A DNA stretch of 64,000 nucleotides, taken from Arthrobacter sp. efr-133-TYG-118 (GTDB taxonomy: Bacteria > Actinomycetota > Actinomycetes > Actinomycetales > Micrococcaceae). Shown here piece by piece: positions 16,859 to 25,737 of the stretch. The notes beneath the pieces were generated by a model. It did no database searches and was not told where the DNA came from. It saw nothing but the letters and a program-made list of their open reading frames with translations. The translations under genes were made by a program, and so were the position numbers. Positions within the stretch are counted from its first letter, which is position 1. Each line of letters opens with the position of its first letter. The stretch spans positions 86,986 through 150,985 of the forward strand of contig NZ_JARVRH010000008.1 of the NCBI RefSeq assembly GCF_030209755.1, in the 5' to 3' direction.

Positions 16859-17767
16859 ATGGCCACAAGCACCCCAACCTCTCCGGCGACCACAACTTCC
16901 CGGACCATCAGTAAGCTCGGCATCGCCGCCGTCATCGTCACCGTTGTCCTCTGGGCATCCGCCTTCGTGGGCATCCGGGCCGTGGGACCCAGCTTCTCCC
17001 CCGGCTCCTTGACGCTCGGACGGCTGGTGGTTGCCGCCGTCGCGCTCGGCATTGTCGCCCTGCCCAGGCTCAAGCGCTGGCCCAAAGGCCGCGAATGGCT
17101 GCCCATCCTAGCTTACGGTGTCATGTGGTTCGCAGGTTACAACCTGGCCCTGAACGCCGCCGAACACATGCTCGATGCCGGAACCAGCGCCATGCTCATC
17201 AACGTTTCGCCGATCCTGATCGCCGTCCTCGCCGGCGTCATCCTGAAGGAAGGCTTTCCGCGCTGGCTGATCATCGGCAGCCTCGTGGCGTTCGGCGGCG
17301 TTGCGCTGATCGCGCTCGGTTCGGGACAGCGCTCGACGGCGGACGTCGCCGGAGTGCTGTTGTGCCTCCTTGCCGCTGTGCTCGCCGCGGTGAGCGTGAT
17401 TGTCCAGAAGCCCGTGCTCCGCAAGTTCTCCGCGGCACAGGCCACCTGGTTTGGCATCATGGTGGGCGCCGTGTGCTGCCTGCCGTGGGCCGGACAACTG
17501 GTGGCCGAAGTGCAGGCCGCACCCCTTCCGGCCACTCTCGGCCTGGTGTACCTCGGGATCTTCCCGACGGCCATCGCTTTCACGACGTGGGCCTATGCGC
17601 TATCCCTCATTGAGGCCGGGAAACTCGCCGCCACGACGTACCTGGTTCCGGGCGCCACGATTCTGATTTCCTGGGCGGTCCTCAAGGAGATACCCACCAT
17701 CTGGGGCCTCGTGGGCGGCGTCATTTGCCTCGCGGGCGTCGGGTTGACGCGGCGCCGGTCCCGCTAG
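16859..17767 (+). CDS. EamA/DMT-family drug or metabolite transporter
   Basis: 302 aa with ten predicted membrane helices in two EamA repeats (VVLWASAFVGIRAVGPSFSP in the first; LGLVYLGIFPTAIAFTTWAY and LVPGATILISWAVLKEIPT in the second). Family members export amino acids, nucleosides or other metabolites; the substrate cannot be predicted. TAGATT (16847-16852) is 6 nt before the ATG and no Shine-Dalgarno is seen, so the mRNA is probably leaderless. Converges on the PfkB kinase gene. Confidence 0.9.
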   Translation: MATSTPTSPATTTSRTISKLGIAAVIVTVVLWASAFVGIRAVGPSFSPGSLTLGRLVVAAVALGIVALPRLKRWPKGREWLPILAYGVMWFAGYNLALNAAEHMLDAGTSAMLINVSPILIAVLAGVILKEGFPRWLIIGSLVAFGGVALIALGSGQRSTADVAGVLLCLLAAVLAAVSVIVQKPVLRKFSAAQATWFGIMVGAVCCLPWAGQLVAEVQAAPLPATLGLVYLGIFPTAIAFTTWAYALSLIEAGKLAATTYLVPGATILISWAVLKEIPTIWGLVGGVICLAGVGLTRRRSR

Positions 17768-17819
17768 GATCGCCGCGCGCGAGCGAGGTGCCCGTGCCGC
17801 CGTCGAAGCTCCGCCGTCG

Positions 17820-18740
17820 CTACCTCGCCATCCCGGCGAGAAGCTCGCGGTGCGTGGGCGGGTTGGCTCCCGGGCGCCCCACGGTAATGGACGCGGCCAT
17901 GGAGGCCGTTTGCCCGATGCGTTCGAGGACGGTGGGCGCAAGCCCTTGGCTGCCGCGCAGCAGCAGCCCGAGGATCAGTGCCGACATGTAGGAATCGCCG
18001 GCGCCGATGGTGTCCGCCACCACCGATGTCACCGCGGGAACCGTCAGCTGGGTGTGCGGCGTCGCCATCAAGGAGCCTTGGGCGCCTCGCGTGACGACGG
18101 CCAGGCCTGCACCCAGGCCCAGGATGTGCCTGGCGGTCTCTTCCAGGGACTTGCCCGGGTAGAGCCACAACGCGTCGTCGTCGCTGAGCTTCACGACGCT
18201 GGTCAGCGGTACGAGGTCCTCGAAAATGCGGAGTGCCTCGCCGTGGCTGCCCAGGAGATCGGTGCGGATGTTGGGGTCGTACGTGACGATGCATCCACCC
18301 TGGGCCTGCTCCAGGAGGGTCCTGACGACGCCGGCGCCGGGCTCGAGGAACGTAGCGATCGAGCCCGTGTGGAGGACCTTCGGGGCGTAAGGGAGTGCGG
18401 CGGGACCCAGCTTCCACTCGATGTCGAAGGTGTACTCGGCTGAACCGTCCGCTGCGATCTCCGCCGTCGCCGTCGCAGTCTTCGCGAGCGATTGCGAGCC
18501 CGGCAGGACAACCACACCGGCGCTTGCCAGGTGCGCCGCGATGGACTCGCCCCGGGAATCACGCCCGACGGCGGTCAGCAGCCCGGCCTTCACGTCGAGC
18601 CGCCCTAGGCCGTAGGCGACGTTCGCAGGCGAGCCGCCGGGGTATTCGGTCTGCCCTTCGGGCGAGTTGACGATGTCGATGAGCGCCTCGCCGACCACGA
18701 CGACGTCGAGCGGCTCGGACGCAAGGGGCGAGTGGTTCAT
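17820..18740 (-). CDS. PfkB-family sugar kinase (fructokinase-like)
   Basis: 306 aa. The N-terminal GEALIDIV and the GGSPANVAYGLGRLD motif bind sugar; the C-terminal DTIGAGDSYMSALI holds the catalytic Asp and anion hole, and VTRGAQGSL is typical of the family. Most similar in layout to fructokinases, but other keto- or pentose substrates are possible. It is 30 bp downstream of a LacI-type regulator gene and probably in one operon with it. No transporter is adjacent. Confidence 0.87.
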   Translation of the reverse strand: MNHSPLASEPLDVVVVGEALIDIVNSPEGQTEYPGGSPANVAYGLGRLDVKAGLLTAVGRDSRGESIAAHLASAGVVVLPGSQSLAKTATATAEIAADGSAEYTFDIEWKLGPAALPYAPKVLHTGSIATFLEPGAGVVRTLLEQAQGGCIVTYDPNIRTDLLGSHGEALRIFEDLVPLTSVVKLSDDDALWLYPGKSLEETARHILGLGAGLAVVTRGAQGSLMATPHTQLTVPAVTSVVADTIGAGDSYMSALILGLLLRGSQGLAPTVLERIGQTASMAASITVGRPGANPPTHRELLAGMAR

Positions 18741-18770
18741 GCGTTTCCTGTTCGTTGGTTGGGGGGATTT

Positions 18771-19823
18771 TCAGTGGCTACTAGTGGCTTTCGACGGCGC
18801 CGCCACCGAATCGCGTTCGACGAGGGGACATTCAAAATATTCGGTACTGCCGTCACGCTCCGCGCCGCCCAGCAGCAGTTCGACGGCGCGGCGGCCCATC
18901 TCAAGGAAGGGAAGTTCCAGGGTGGTCAGCCCGGGCCGCAAGTGCGGGGCAAGCGTTTCCTGGTTGTCGAAACCCACCAGCGACACATCGTGCGGGATGG
19001 ACAATCCGAGCTGGGCCACCGCTTGGAAGGTACCCCAGGCGGTGCGGTCGTTGGCGCAGAAGATGGCGGTGGGTGGCTGTGGACCAGTCATGAGTGCGAG
19101 GGCATTGTCGAAACCGCCCGACTCATGACCGTCGCCGATGCGGTGGAGCCCGGGGTCGGGGTGCACGCCAGCCTCCTTGAGTGCCCGGAGATAGCCGGCA
19201 TAGCGTCCGACGGCGGCGGGAAGCTCACCGTCGACCGCACCGATGTTGATCATCGCGATACGCCGGTGGCCTGCGTCCAGCAGGCGTTTGGCGGCGGTGT
19301 ACCCACCCAGCTCCTCTTCGGGAGCGATGCTTGGAAAACGCCCGGAACGGTCGCGCGAATTGAGCACGACGGCGGGCACCTCCGCCAGGACGTCCGGCAC
19401 CTCAAGTACCCGGTGGTACATGGCGGCGTAGACCACTCCGGCCACCTTGTAGGACAGCATGGTCTCCAGCGAAGCGGCCTCGAGGGCCTTGTCACCGCCG
19501 GTGTTGACGGTCAGGAGAAGCAGCCCGGCCTCCCAGGCCCGGGCTTGGGCGCCCTCGATGATCTTGCCCGCGAATGGCGCTGTGGCCACGAAGTCGCCAA
19601 CGAAGCCGATCATCCCGGCAACGCCGTCGCGGAGCACTTTGGCGTGGGCGTTGGTCCGGTACCCCAGTTCGTGGGCGGCAGCATGGACCCTGCGCCGGGT
19701 TTCCTCCGAGAACCTGGTTCCCGCAGCCTCGTTGAGCACTAGGGAAACCGTGGCCTGGGAAACACCGGCAGCGGCAGCGACGTCGTTCATCGTCGTGCCG
19801 GAGCGGCTTCCGGGGCGGGTCAT
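18771..19823 (-). CDS. LacI-family transcriptional regulator of the PfkB kinase operon
   Basis: 350 aa. Helix-turn-helix at residues 12-32 (MNDVAAAAGVSQATVSLVLN), hinge, then a sugar-binding domain (IGFVGDFVATAPFAGKIIEG, AIFCANDRTAWGTF, VSLVGFDNQETLAPHLRPG). The ATG lacks an evident Shine-Dalgarno. It is the first gene of a two-gene operon with the kinase, so it is likely autoregulated, possibly through the palindrome at 19888-19905. Confidence 0.9.
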   Translation of the reverse strand: MTRPGSRSGTTMNDVAAAAGVSQATVSLVLNEAAGTRFSEETRRRVHAAAHELGYRTNAHAKVLRDGVAGMIGFVGDFVATAPFAGKIIEGAQARAWEAGLLLLTVNTGGDKALEAASLETMLSYKVAGVVYAAMYHRVLEVPDVLAEVPAVVLNSRDRSGRFPSIAPEEELGGYTAAKRLLDAGHRRIAMINIGAVDGELPAAVGRYAGYLRALKEAGVHPDPGLHRIGDGHESGGFDNALALMTGPQPPTAIFCANDRTAWGTFQAVAQLGLSIPHDVSLVGFDNQETLAPHLRPGLTTLELPFLEMGRRAVELLLGGAERDGSTEYFECPLVERDSVAAPSKATSSH

Positions 19824-19887
19824 GGGCTGGCCTGTCTGTTGAGGGCACCGGGGTGCTTGTCACAGGATCCGCACGACTGGCTGGGCT

Positions 19888-19905
19888 TAACCTGGGACCG
19901 GGTTA
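19888..19905. promoter_or_regulatory. Candidate operator upstream of the LacI/PfkB operon
   Basis: TAACCTGGGACCGGGTTA is an 18-bp sequence with seven of nine pairs symmetric. It lies 65 nt before the LacI-type gene and 79 nt before the divergent metallopeptidase gene. The centre is not the usual CG of LacI operators, so the assignment is uncertain. Confidence 0.4.
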
Positions 19906-19983
19906 TACGAATTACCAGCCCGGAAAACTGTAGCTGTCATCAAACCCGGCGTCAACGACCGGGCCGCGGACTAGAGTCAGAAC

Positions 19984-20499
19984 ATGCCCGCGAATTTACC
20001 TCCCGGCCTGCCGATCGTTCCCGACGGTGATTCCCCCGGCGGCCAGCGCATTTTCTCCCGGCTCCCCGGTACTGGCAATGGGGGTGCTGGCGTTGGGGCC
20101 GACGCTGAAGCCGCGCAGTTCAACACCGTTCCATTCGCGATGTCGCCGGAAGACTTCGAGGCGGCCGTCGGCGATGCCTTGCTCCTCATCCCGGACAAAG
20201 CGGCCCGGGCCATGGACAACGTGGCCATCTTCATCGAGGACGACTACATCCCGCAACCTGGAGACGAGCCGGACACGGTACTCCTCGGACTATACGAGGG
20301 CGTGCCCTTGACGGAACGGGACTCTTGGTGGGATGCCGGTTCCCTCCCTGACCGGATTACCATTTTCCGGCAGCCGATCCTGGATATCTGCGGATCCCGC
20401 CAGGAGGTAATCGACGAAGTGGCCATCACCGTGATCCATGAGATCGCCCACCACTTCGGCATCGGCGACGACCGCTTGCACGAGCTCGGCTGGGGATAG
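19984..20499 (+). CDS. Metallopeptidase family protein (zincin, PF06262-type)
   Basis: 171 aa. A ~50-residue Gly/Pro-rich N-terminus is followed by the compact domain MSPEDFEAAVGDAL ... MDNVAIFIEDD ... GLYEGVPLTERDSWW, ending in the zinc site HEIAHHFGIGDDRLHELGW (HExxHxxGxxD). Actinobacterial members are small intracellular proteins of unknown target. TAGAGT (19972-19977) lies 6 nt before the ATG, predicting a leaderless mRNA. It ends 10 bp before the zinc exporter start. Confidence 0.88.
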   Translation: MPANLPPGLPIVPDGDSPGGQRIFSRLPGTGNGGAGVGADAEAAQFNTVPFAMSPEDFEAAVGDALLLIPDKAARAMDNVAIFIEDDYIPQPGDEPDTVLLGLYEGVPLTERDSWWDAGSLPDRITIFRQPILDICGSRQEVIDEVAITVIHEIAHHFGIGDDRLHELGWG

Positions 20500-20509
20500 C
20501 CTTGTAGGC

Positions 20510-21430
20510 ATGGGGCACGATCACGACCACTCGCACGGCGTCACCGCAACCGGCAAGCATCGCAAGCGGCTGGTCGCTGTGCTGGCCATCACCCTCGGGG
20601 TGGTCCTCGTCCAGGTGGCGGGCGCCGTCGTCTCCGGTTCCCTGGCGCTGCTGGCTGACGCGGGCCACATGCTCTCCGACGCCGCAGGCGTCTTCATCGC
20701 GCTGCTTGCCGCGTGGATAGCCACCCGGCCGGCGAGTGATCAACGCACCTACGGGTACCAGCGTGCCGAGGTCCTGGCAGCGCTGGCCAACGCCCTCATC
20801 CTGATCGTGATCTCAGTGGTGATCTTCATTGAGGCACTCCGCCGTTTCGGGGAGACACTGGAAATCCGCACCGACATCATGCTCTTTGCCGCCATTCTGG
20901 GTGCGGTGGCAAACGTGGTATCGCTCCTCATCCTGCGCGGGGCCCAGAAGGAGAGCCTGAACGTCCGCGGCGCCTACCTCGAAGTCCTCGGGGATCTTTT
21001 GGGTTCGTTTGCGGTCATCGTGGCTGCGATAGTCATCATGGTCACCGATTTCCGGGCGGCAGACCCCATCGCCTCCATCCTGATTTCGCTGATGATCCTG
21101 CCCCGGGCCTGGCATCTGCTGCGCGACGTGGTTGACGTCCTGCTGGAGGCCACGCCCAAAGGTGTCGAAGTCAAAATGATCCGCGAGCACATCCTCTCTG
21201 TTGAGGGCGTGGTGGCGGTTCACGACATCCACATCTGGACCATCACCTCGGGCGTTCCAGTGTTCTCGGCCCACGTGGTGGTTGAGGACCGGATCCTGGA
21301 CGCCACCGGCGCCGACCGGCTCCTGGACCAACTCGGTTCCTGCCTTGGCTCGCATTTCGACACCGAGCACTGCACCTTCCAACTGGAACCTGCCGGCCAC
21401 TCGGCGCACGAAACCCACCAGCACGCGTAG
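20510..21430 (+). CDS. Cation diffusion facilitator (zinc exporter, CzcD/ZitB type)
   Basis: 306 aa from ATG 20510, giving the His-rich start MGHDHDHSHG; TAGCCT (20497-20502) 7 nt upstream again suggests a leaderless message. Six membrane helices with the metal site HMLSDAAG in helix 2 and the matching site (YLEVLGDLLGS) in helix 5; a cytoplasmic C-terminal domain (VVAVHDIHIWTITSG) ends in another His cluster. It exchanges Zn2+ or Co2+ for protons. Confidence 0.93.
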   Translation: MGHDHDHSHGVTATGKHRKRLVAVLAITLGVVLVQVAGAVVSGSLALLADAGHMLSDAAGVFIALLAAWIATRPASDQRTYGYQRAEVLAALANALILIVISVVIFIEALRRFGETLEIRTDIMLFAAILGAVANVVSLLILRGAQKESLNVRGAYLEVLGDLLGSFAVIVAAIVIMVTDFRAADPIASILISLMILPRAWHLLRDVVDVLLEATPKGVEVKMIREHILSVEGVVAVHDIHIWTITSGVPVFSAHVVVEDRILDATGADRLLDQLGSCLGSHFDTEHCTFQLEPAGHSAHETHQHA

Positions 21431-21449
21431 GGACCCCTGTGCGGTCAGC

Positions 21450-24260
21450 CTAGCTCGGTTGGATAACCACCGTCCCCGCGGCGCCGTCCACCGTGATCCT
21501 ATGGCCTGAACTGATCCGGGACGTGGCATCCGGGACGCCCACGATCGCGGGAATCCCGTACTCACGGGCCACGACCGCGCCATGTGAGTTGGGGCCGCCC
21601 ATCTCCATCACGAGTCCCCCGGCAGTCAGGAAGAGGGGGGTCCAGCCGGGATCCGTGGAGGGCGCCACCAGGATTTCTCCGGGTTCGAGATGCGCGCCCA
21701 CGGGATCCATGATCACTCTGGCCACTGCGGTCACCGTGCCCGCTGAAGCCGGGGTTCCCTGCAGCATGCCGTCCGGCAGTGCGCCGCCCGGCGCCGGGCA
21801 TCCATTCCGGCTGCCCAGGAAGCCGGCGGGCAGGGCTTCCGGCTCGGTGCCGTCGGAGAGCAGCACGCGTGGCACGTGCCGGCGCTTGAGTTCAAGCTCG
21901 TAGGCCTCGCGCCGCTGCGCCACCAGATCGTGGAGATCCTTGCCGTCCAAGGCATGGCGGGCGTCGTTGAAATCCAGGAAGAACACGTCGGCGGGGTCAT
22001 TTATGACTCCCGCATCCGCCAAGGTTTCCCCTACTTCCGAAAGCCGGGCGCGGACCGCGGCGAAGCCACGCACGAGGTGGTACTTCGGAAGCTCACGGAG
22101 TCCCGCGAACATGCGTGTCCGCTCAAGGGCCGTTTTCACGATCAGGGCGTGAAGCGGACTCTTGGACCTCGCACGGGCCACCAGTACGGCGAGCTGTTCC
22201 TCGGCGTCGCGGGCAGCTTTTTCGAACTGCTTGTCCGGCGCCAGGCGCGGATCGTCGAGGCGAAGGTAGTTGACCAGGACTCCGATGATGTGGGTGGGGT
22301 CGTCGGACCAGCGGGGCATCCCCAGGTCGATTTCGGCGATGGCCCGGTGCCCGTAGCCGCGCAGGAACGAGGCCAATCCCGCCTGCGCGACGAACGGCAG
22401 CCCGCCGTTGCGGTAGCTCTCCGCGAGCACCGCGGGCTCGCCGCCGGTAAAGGCCTCAGCGGCCGCGGGATCGTCGCGGATGCTGGTCGAGAGTCGCCAC
22501 AGGGCAAGGTCCATTTCAGTGGTGACGTTGTTGGGCAGGCCGCGGATGATGGTTTGGAGTTCACCCCAGGAGGCCTGTTCGCCAAGTATTTTCCGGACCA
22601 AACCGATCATCGCAAACCCAAGCGCTACCGGCGGCAGGATATTGGGCAGTATGGGGAACAATTCCTCGCGAAGTATCCTCTCGGCGTGGTCCAGCTTTTC
22701 ACGGGGAGCGGCATCGGCGGGGACTTCATGCGTGGCCTTCAGGTTCTCGCCCAGCCGTTCCACCTTGTCGAGGGCAACGTCCGGCCGAAAGAGGGCGCGC
22801 AACAGGGTCTCCGGAAGGCGGAACCGGAGCACGATCGGGACAACGTGCCTGAGCAGTTTGAAGGGGGTCCTGCTCGTGACGGCAAATCGCGGATCCTCGA
22901 ACAGGGCGCGCATGATGGCCGCCGAACGCGCTTCCATGACGTCGAAGATCCTGGGCACGATGGCCCGCCCGGCCTTGCTCCGGAACACCGAAGTAAGGTC
23001 AAAATAGATCCGTTGCCCCGCTTCGTAGTAGGGCGAAGGCCCGTCCCGCGGTTCGGGAACGCGGAATCCCGCCGCGCCGGCTACCGAGGACCCCATGAGC
23101 CTGATGCCCGCGAGGCCCATGGGAGTCAGGGGACGTGTGAGTCCTTGGGCGAGGCTGAAGCAAAGGTACGCATGCGGACCGGGGACTGCGGGTTGGCGGG
23201 TCATTTGCGGGTAGAGCGTGGTGATGGAGCGGGCTTGGGTGAGCCACAGTTTGCCGTCGCCATCGATGGCCCATTCAGTGTCCTGCGGTGCTCCGTAATG
23301 CTCCTCGACGCGCTGGCCGAGGACAGCAAGCGCCCTGATCTGGGAGTCGGCAAGGCAGGCATTCCCGGCTGTTCCGTCTTCTGCCTGCGCCGTCGCGCCG
23401 AGCCTTTCGGTCCCGCCTCCGGGAATGGAGCGAATCACCAGCTTCCGGTCGCCGATCCTTCGTTCCGTGATCCTGCCGGTGAGGGAATCCACCACAAAGT
23501 GGTCCGGATTCACCGCGCCGGAGACCACGGCCTCACCGAGCCCGGGATTGGCGTCGATCACTGCTTCGCGGCGCCGCCCGGTCACCGGATTGGCGGTGAA
23601 CAACACGCCTGCGGTTTCAGCATCCACCATCCGTTGGACGACGACGGCGAGCGTCACCGCGGCGTGGTCGATCCCGTTGCTTGCCCGGTAGCTGACCGCC
23701 CGGTCCGTCCACAGGGACGCCCAGCACTTCCGGACGGCCTGCAGCACGGCGTCAGCCCCCACGACGTTCAGGTAGGTGTCCTGCTGGCCGGCGAAACTCG
23801 CAAAGGGCAGGTCCTCGGCCGTGGCAGAGGACCTGACGGCAACCGGGACTTCCGAGCCCAGCGCGGAGTAGGCCGAGCGGACGGCGTCTTCTACGTCGGC
23901 CGGGATCCCGGCGTCGAGCACAGCTTCCCTGGTGCGGGCCGCGAGGGACGCGAGCCCATCAAGGTCGCCGGGTTCCACGGCCCCAAAGCCACGAAGAATG
24001 TCCGGGAGCGTCGCAAACTCGGGGCCACCGCCGGGAATTCCTTGATTTTCGCCAGGGGACCCGGAGCTCGCATCGGGCTGAAGCGCGCGCCGGTAGGCCC
24101 CGGTGGTCAGGCAAAACCCGGGCGGGACCGGAAGTCCCGCCCAGATCAGCTCGCCGAGATTGGCCGCCTTGCCGCCGACCTCTGGAAGCATGGTTGCCCG
24201 GATCCGTCGCAGCTCGACGATCAAGCGCGAACCCTCCCCGGGCTGTGCGTGCTCCACCAT
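21450..24260 (-). CDS. Rifampin-phosphotransferase-like (PEP-synthase-related) three-domain protein
   Basis: 936 aa. An N-terminal PPDK-type ATP-binding domain (about 1-350) has GGKAANLGEL, VAVRSSATAEDLPFASFAGQ and the PQDTEWAIDGDGKLWLTQAR end; a variable middle domain spans about 360-830; a C-terminal phosphohistidine domain holds His893 in GGPNSHGAVVAREYG. The TIM-barrel PEP/pyruvate domain of true PEP synthase is absent. This ATP-middle-His order and length match rifampin phosphotransferases (about 870 aa), which phosphorylate rifamycins with ATP. The substrate could differ, because the middle domain determines it. It lies 38 bp after a universal stress protein gene and is probably co-transcribed. 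Confidence 0.75.
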   Translation of the reverse strand: MVEHAQPGEGSRLIVELRRIRATMLPEVGGKAANLGELIWAGLPVPPGFCLTTGAYRRALQPDASSGSPGENQGIPGGGPEFATLPDILRGFGAVEPGDLDGLASLAARTREAVLDAGIPADVEDAVRSAYSALGSEVPVAVRSSATAEDLPFASFAGQQDTYLNVVGADAVLQAVRKCWASLWTDRAVSYRASNGIDHAAVTLAVVVQRMVDAETAGVLFTANPVTGRRREAVIDANPGLGEAVVSGAVNPDHFVVDSLTGRITERRIGDRKLVIRSIPGGGTERLGATAQAEDGTAGNACLADSQIRALAVLGQRVEEHYGAPQDTEWAIDGDGKLWLTQARSITTLYPQMTRQPAVPGPHAYLCFSLAQGLTRPLTPMGLAGIRLMGSSVAGAAGFRVPEPRDGPSPYYEAGQRIYFDLTSVFRSKAGRAIVPRIFDVMEARSAAIMRALFEDPRFAVTSRTPFKLLRHVVPIVLRFRLPETLLRALFRPDVALDKVERLGENLKATHEVPADAAPREKLDHAERILREELFPILPNILPPVALGFAMIGLVRKILGEQASWGELQTIIRGLPNNVTTEMDLALWRLSTSIRDDPAAAEAFTGGEPAVLAESYRNGGLPFVAQAGLASFLRGYGHRAIAEIDLGMPRWSDDPTHIIGVLVNYLRLDDPRLAPDKQFEKAARDAEEQLAVLVARARSKSPLHALIVKTALERTRMFAGLRELPKYHLVRGFAAVRARLSEVGETLADAGVINDPADVFFLDFNDARHALDGKDLHDLVAQRREAYELELKRRHVPRVLLSDGTEPEALPAGFLGSRNGCPAPGGALPDGMLQGTPASAGTVTAVARVIMDPVGAHLEPGEILVAPSTDPGWTPLFLTAGGLVMEMGGPNSHGAVVAREYGIPAIVGVPDATSRISSGHRITVDGAAGTVVIQPS

Positions 24261-24298
24261 TGCCGTCCGCCTGCGTCACCGGTCCTTGGGTTTGCCTG

Positions 24299-25348
24299 TT
24301 ATGCGGCGAGCATCGGACCGAATTTGACGCGGTCCGCCAGCCTGGGGTCCTCGCGGTCGGGAACAACCAGCACGGGCCCTTTGGCGTGGTGTAGGACTCC
24401 ATCCGACGTCGATCCGAGGAGCATTCCTGCGAAGCCTCCCCGCCCGCGCGTGCCCAGCACCACCAGTTCGACGCTCCGGCTCACTTCCACGAGAACTTCA
24501 ACGGGCGAACCATCGAGCAGTTGGGTTTCCGCTGGAAGCTTGGGGAAATGGCTCTTGAGCCACGCCAGGCCTGCGTCGAGCTGAACCCTGATGTCCTTGA
24601 AGAGTGCCTCCCGGTCCAGGGGTGCCGGAACCCACGCGAGGGAACCGCTGTACTCGGGTACGGCGCAGATGACGCGCAGCTTTGCTCCCATGCGTTGGGC
24701 CTGCTCTGCGGCTTCGAGGACGGCAACACGGGCCTGTTCCGAGCCGTCCACGCCGACTGCGACCACATTCTCGATCACGCGGGAGCCGACCTTCGCGCGC
24801 TCGGCCTTAATGTGCTTGTCCTCTGTGGTTTCACCCAATCGGTCCGCGCAGAAGAGCGGGACTGTCACAGTGGGGCACTTGGAGTGGGCCGGCAGGGCAC
24901 TGCTCACGGAGCCCAGGAGCCTGCCCACGAAGCCGCCGCGTCCCCGGGTGCCGAAGACGAGGAGCTCGGCCGTTTCGGACAGATCGAGCAGCACGCCGGA
25001 GGCATCGCCGTTCTCCACCGAGCCATCGACGTCGATGGCGTAGCCGGAGACCTTCTCAAGGGCCTGCTTGACGATTGCTTCGGCGCCGTCCCGGATAACG
25101 GAGTCATCCACGGTTGCGTAGCCGCCGTCCAGGCCGGACGCCGCGAAGATGGGCACGGAGTAGGCCGTGACTACATGCAGGGGTAGTTGCCTGCGTTCGG
25201 CCTCCCGGGCGGCCCAAATGAGGGCGCATTGGCCGTGTTCGCTGCCGTCAACGCCCACCACAATTCCGCCGGGGGCAATGGATGGTTCCTCTCCATTGCC
25301 CCCGGCCTCTGGTCGATGGCTCTCAGAGTGTTTGCCGTGCTGGTCCAT
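24299..25348 (-). CDS. Tandem universal stress protein
   Basis: 349 aa from the ATG of MDQHGKHSE, preceded by GAGGAGG; the longer open frame upstream is not supported. Two UspA domains, about 32-180 and 195-345, both with IVVGVDGSE-type starts and the ATP-binding GTRGRGGFxGxxLGS loop, so both halves should bind ATP. Such proteins support survival under starvation or low oxygen. It precedes the phosphotransferase-like gene by 38 bp. The upstream region contains an 8+8 bp inverted repeat (25554-25575). Confidence 0.9.
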   Translation of the reverse strand: MDQHGKHSESHRPEAGGNGEEPSIAPGGIVVGVDGSEHGQCALIWAAREAERRQLPLHVVTAYSVPIFAASGLDGGYATVDDSVIRDGAEAIVKQALEKVSGYAIDVDGSVENGDASGVLLDLSETAELLVFGTRGRGGFVGRLLGSVSSALPAHSKCPTVTVPLFCADRLGETTEDKHIKAERAKVGSRVIENVVAVGVDGSEQARVAVLEAAEQAQRMGAKLRVICAVPEYSGSLAWVPAPLDREALFKDIRVQLDAGLAWLKSHFPKLPAETQLLDGSPVEVLVEVSRSVELVVLGTRGRGGFAGMLLGSTSDGVLHHAKGPVLVVPDREDPRLADRVKFGPMLAA

Positions 25349-25737
25349 GGGGCCTGCCTCCTCGCACTGCTGGCTGATGTTGCGGCTATTCTGCCAGAGG
25401 CCGCGCCCACAACGTGTTTCTCGCTTGACTGCCGTGAGTTGCGGTCTCCAATGCTCACTATTCTCGTTTGCAAGGGCCGAATCAAGCCGGAAGAAGCGTA
25501 TGTGGAAAGCCGCCCGGGGGCGTGGAAATCTGCCGAATCGGAGCGCGAAAAACGCATCGGCGGACATGCCGATGCCGGGGCTATCCACCACGCGATTTCT
25601 TCTGTAATGTTCGAGGCACTGGTGACCGGGGATCGTGTTTTTCGACACATCAACGGCCATCATTCGCGACCGCTTGGGGACCCGGACGCCACCCCGGTGT
25701 TGCCTTCGGCAACGCACCTTCAAAGAGGAGCCAAGCT
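25349..25737. promoter_or_regulatory. Divergent control region between the stress-protein and flavoprotein genes
   Basis: 389 bp without a convincing gene. It must hold promoters for both flanking genes. The notable element is a perfect inverted repeat GCATCGGC (25554-25561) / GCCGATGC (25568-25575) with a 6-nt spacer, which could be a regulator site. Short open frames crossing it have no ribosome sites. Confidence 0.5.

Noticed and set aside
24261..24298. Looked for a rifampin-associated element before the phosphotransferase-like gene
   Set aside because: The 38-bp gap has no convincing inverted repeat of that kind; the gene seems to be read from the stress-protein promoter.
21876..24584. 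902-codon plus-strand open frame opposite the phosphotransferase-like gene
   Set aside because: It is antisense to a gene with clear motifs, lacks a ribosome site and its translation has the Arg/Gly-rich look of GC-rich antisense frames.
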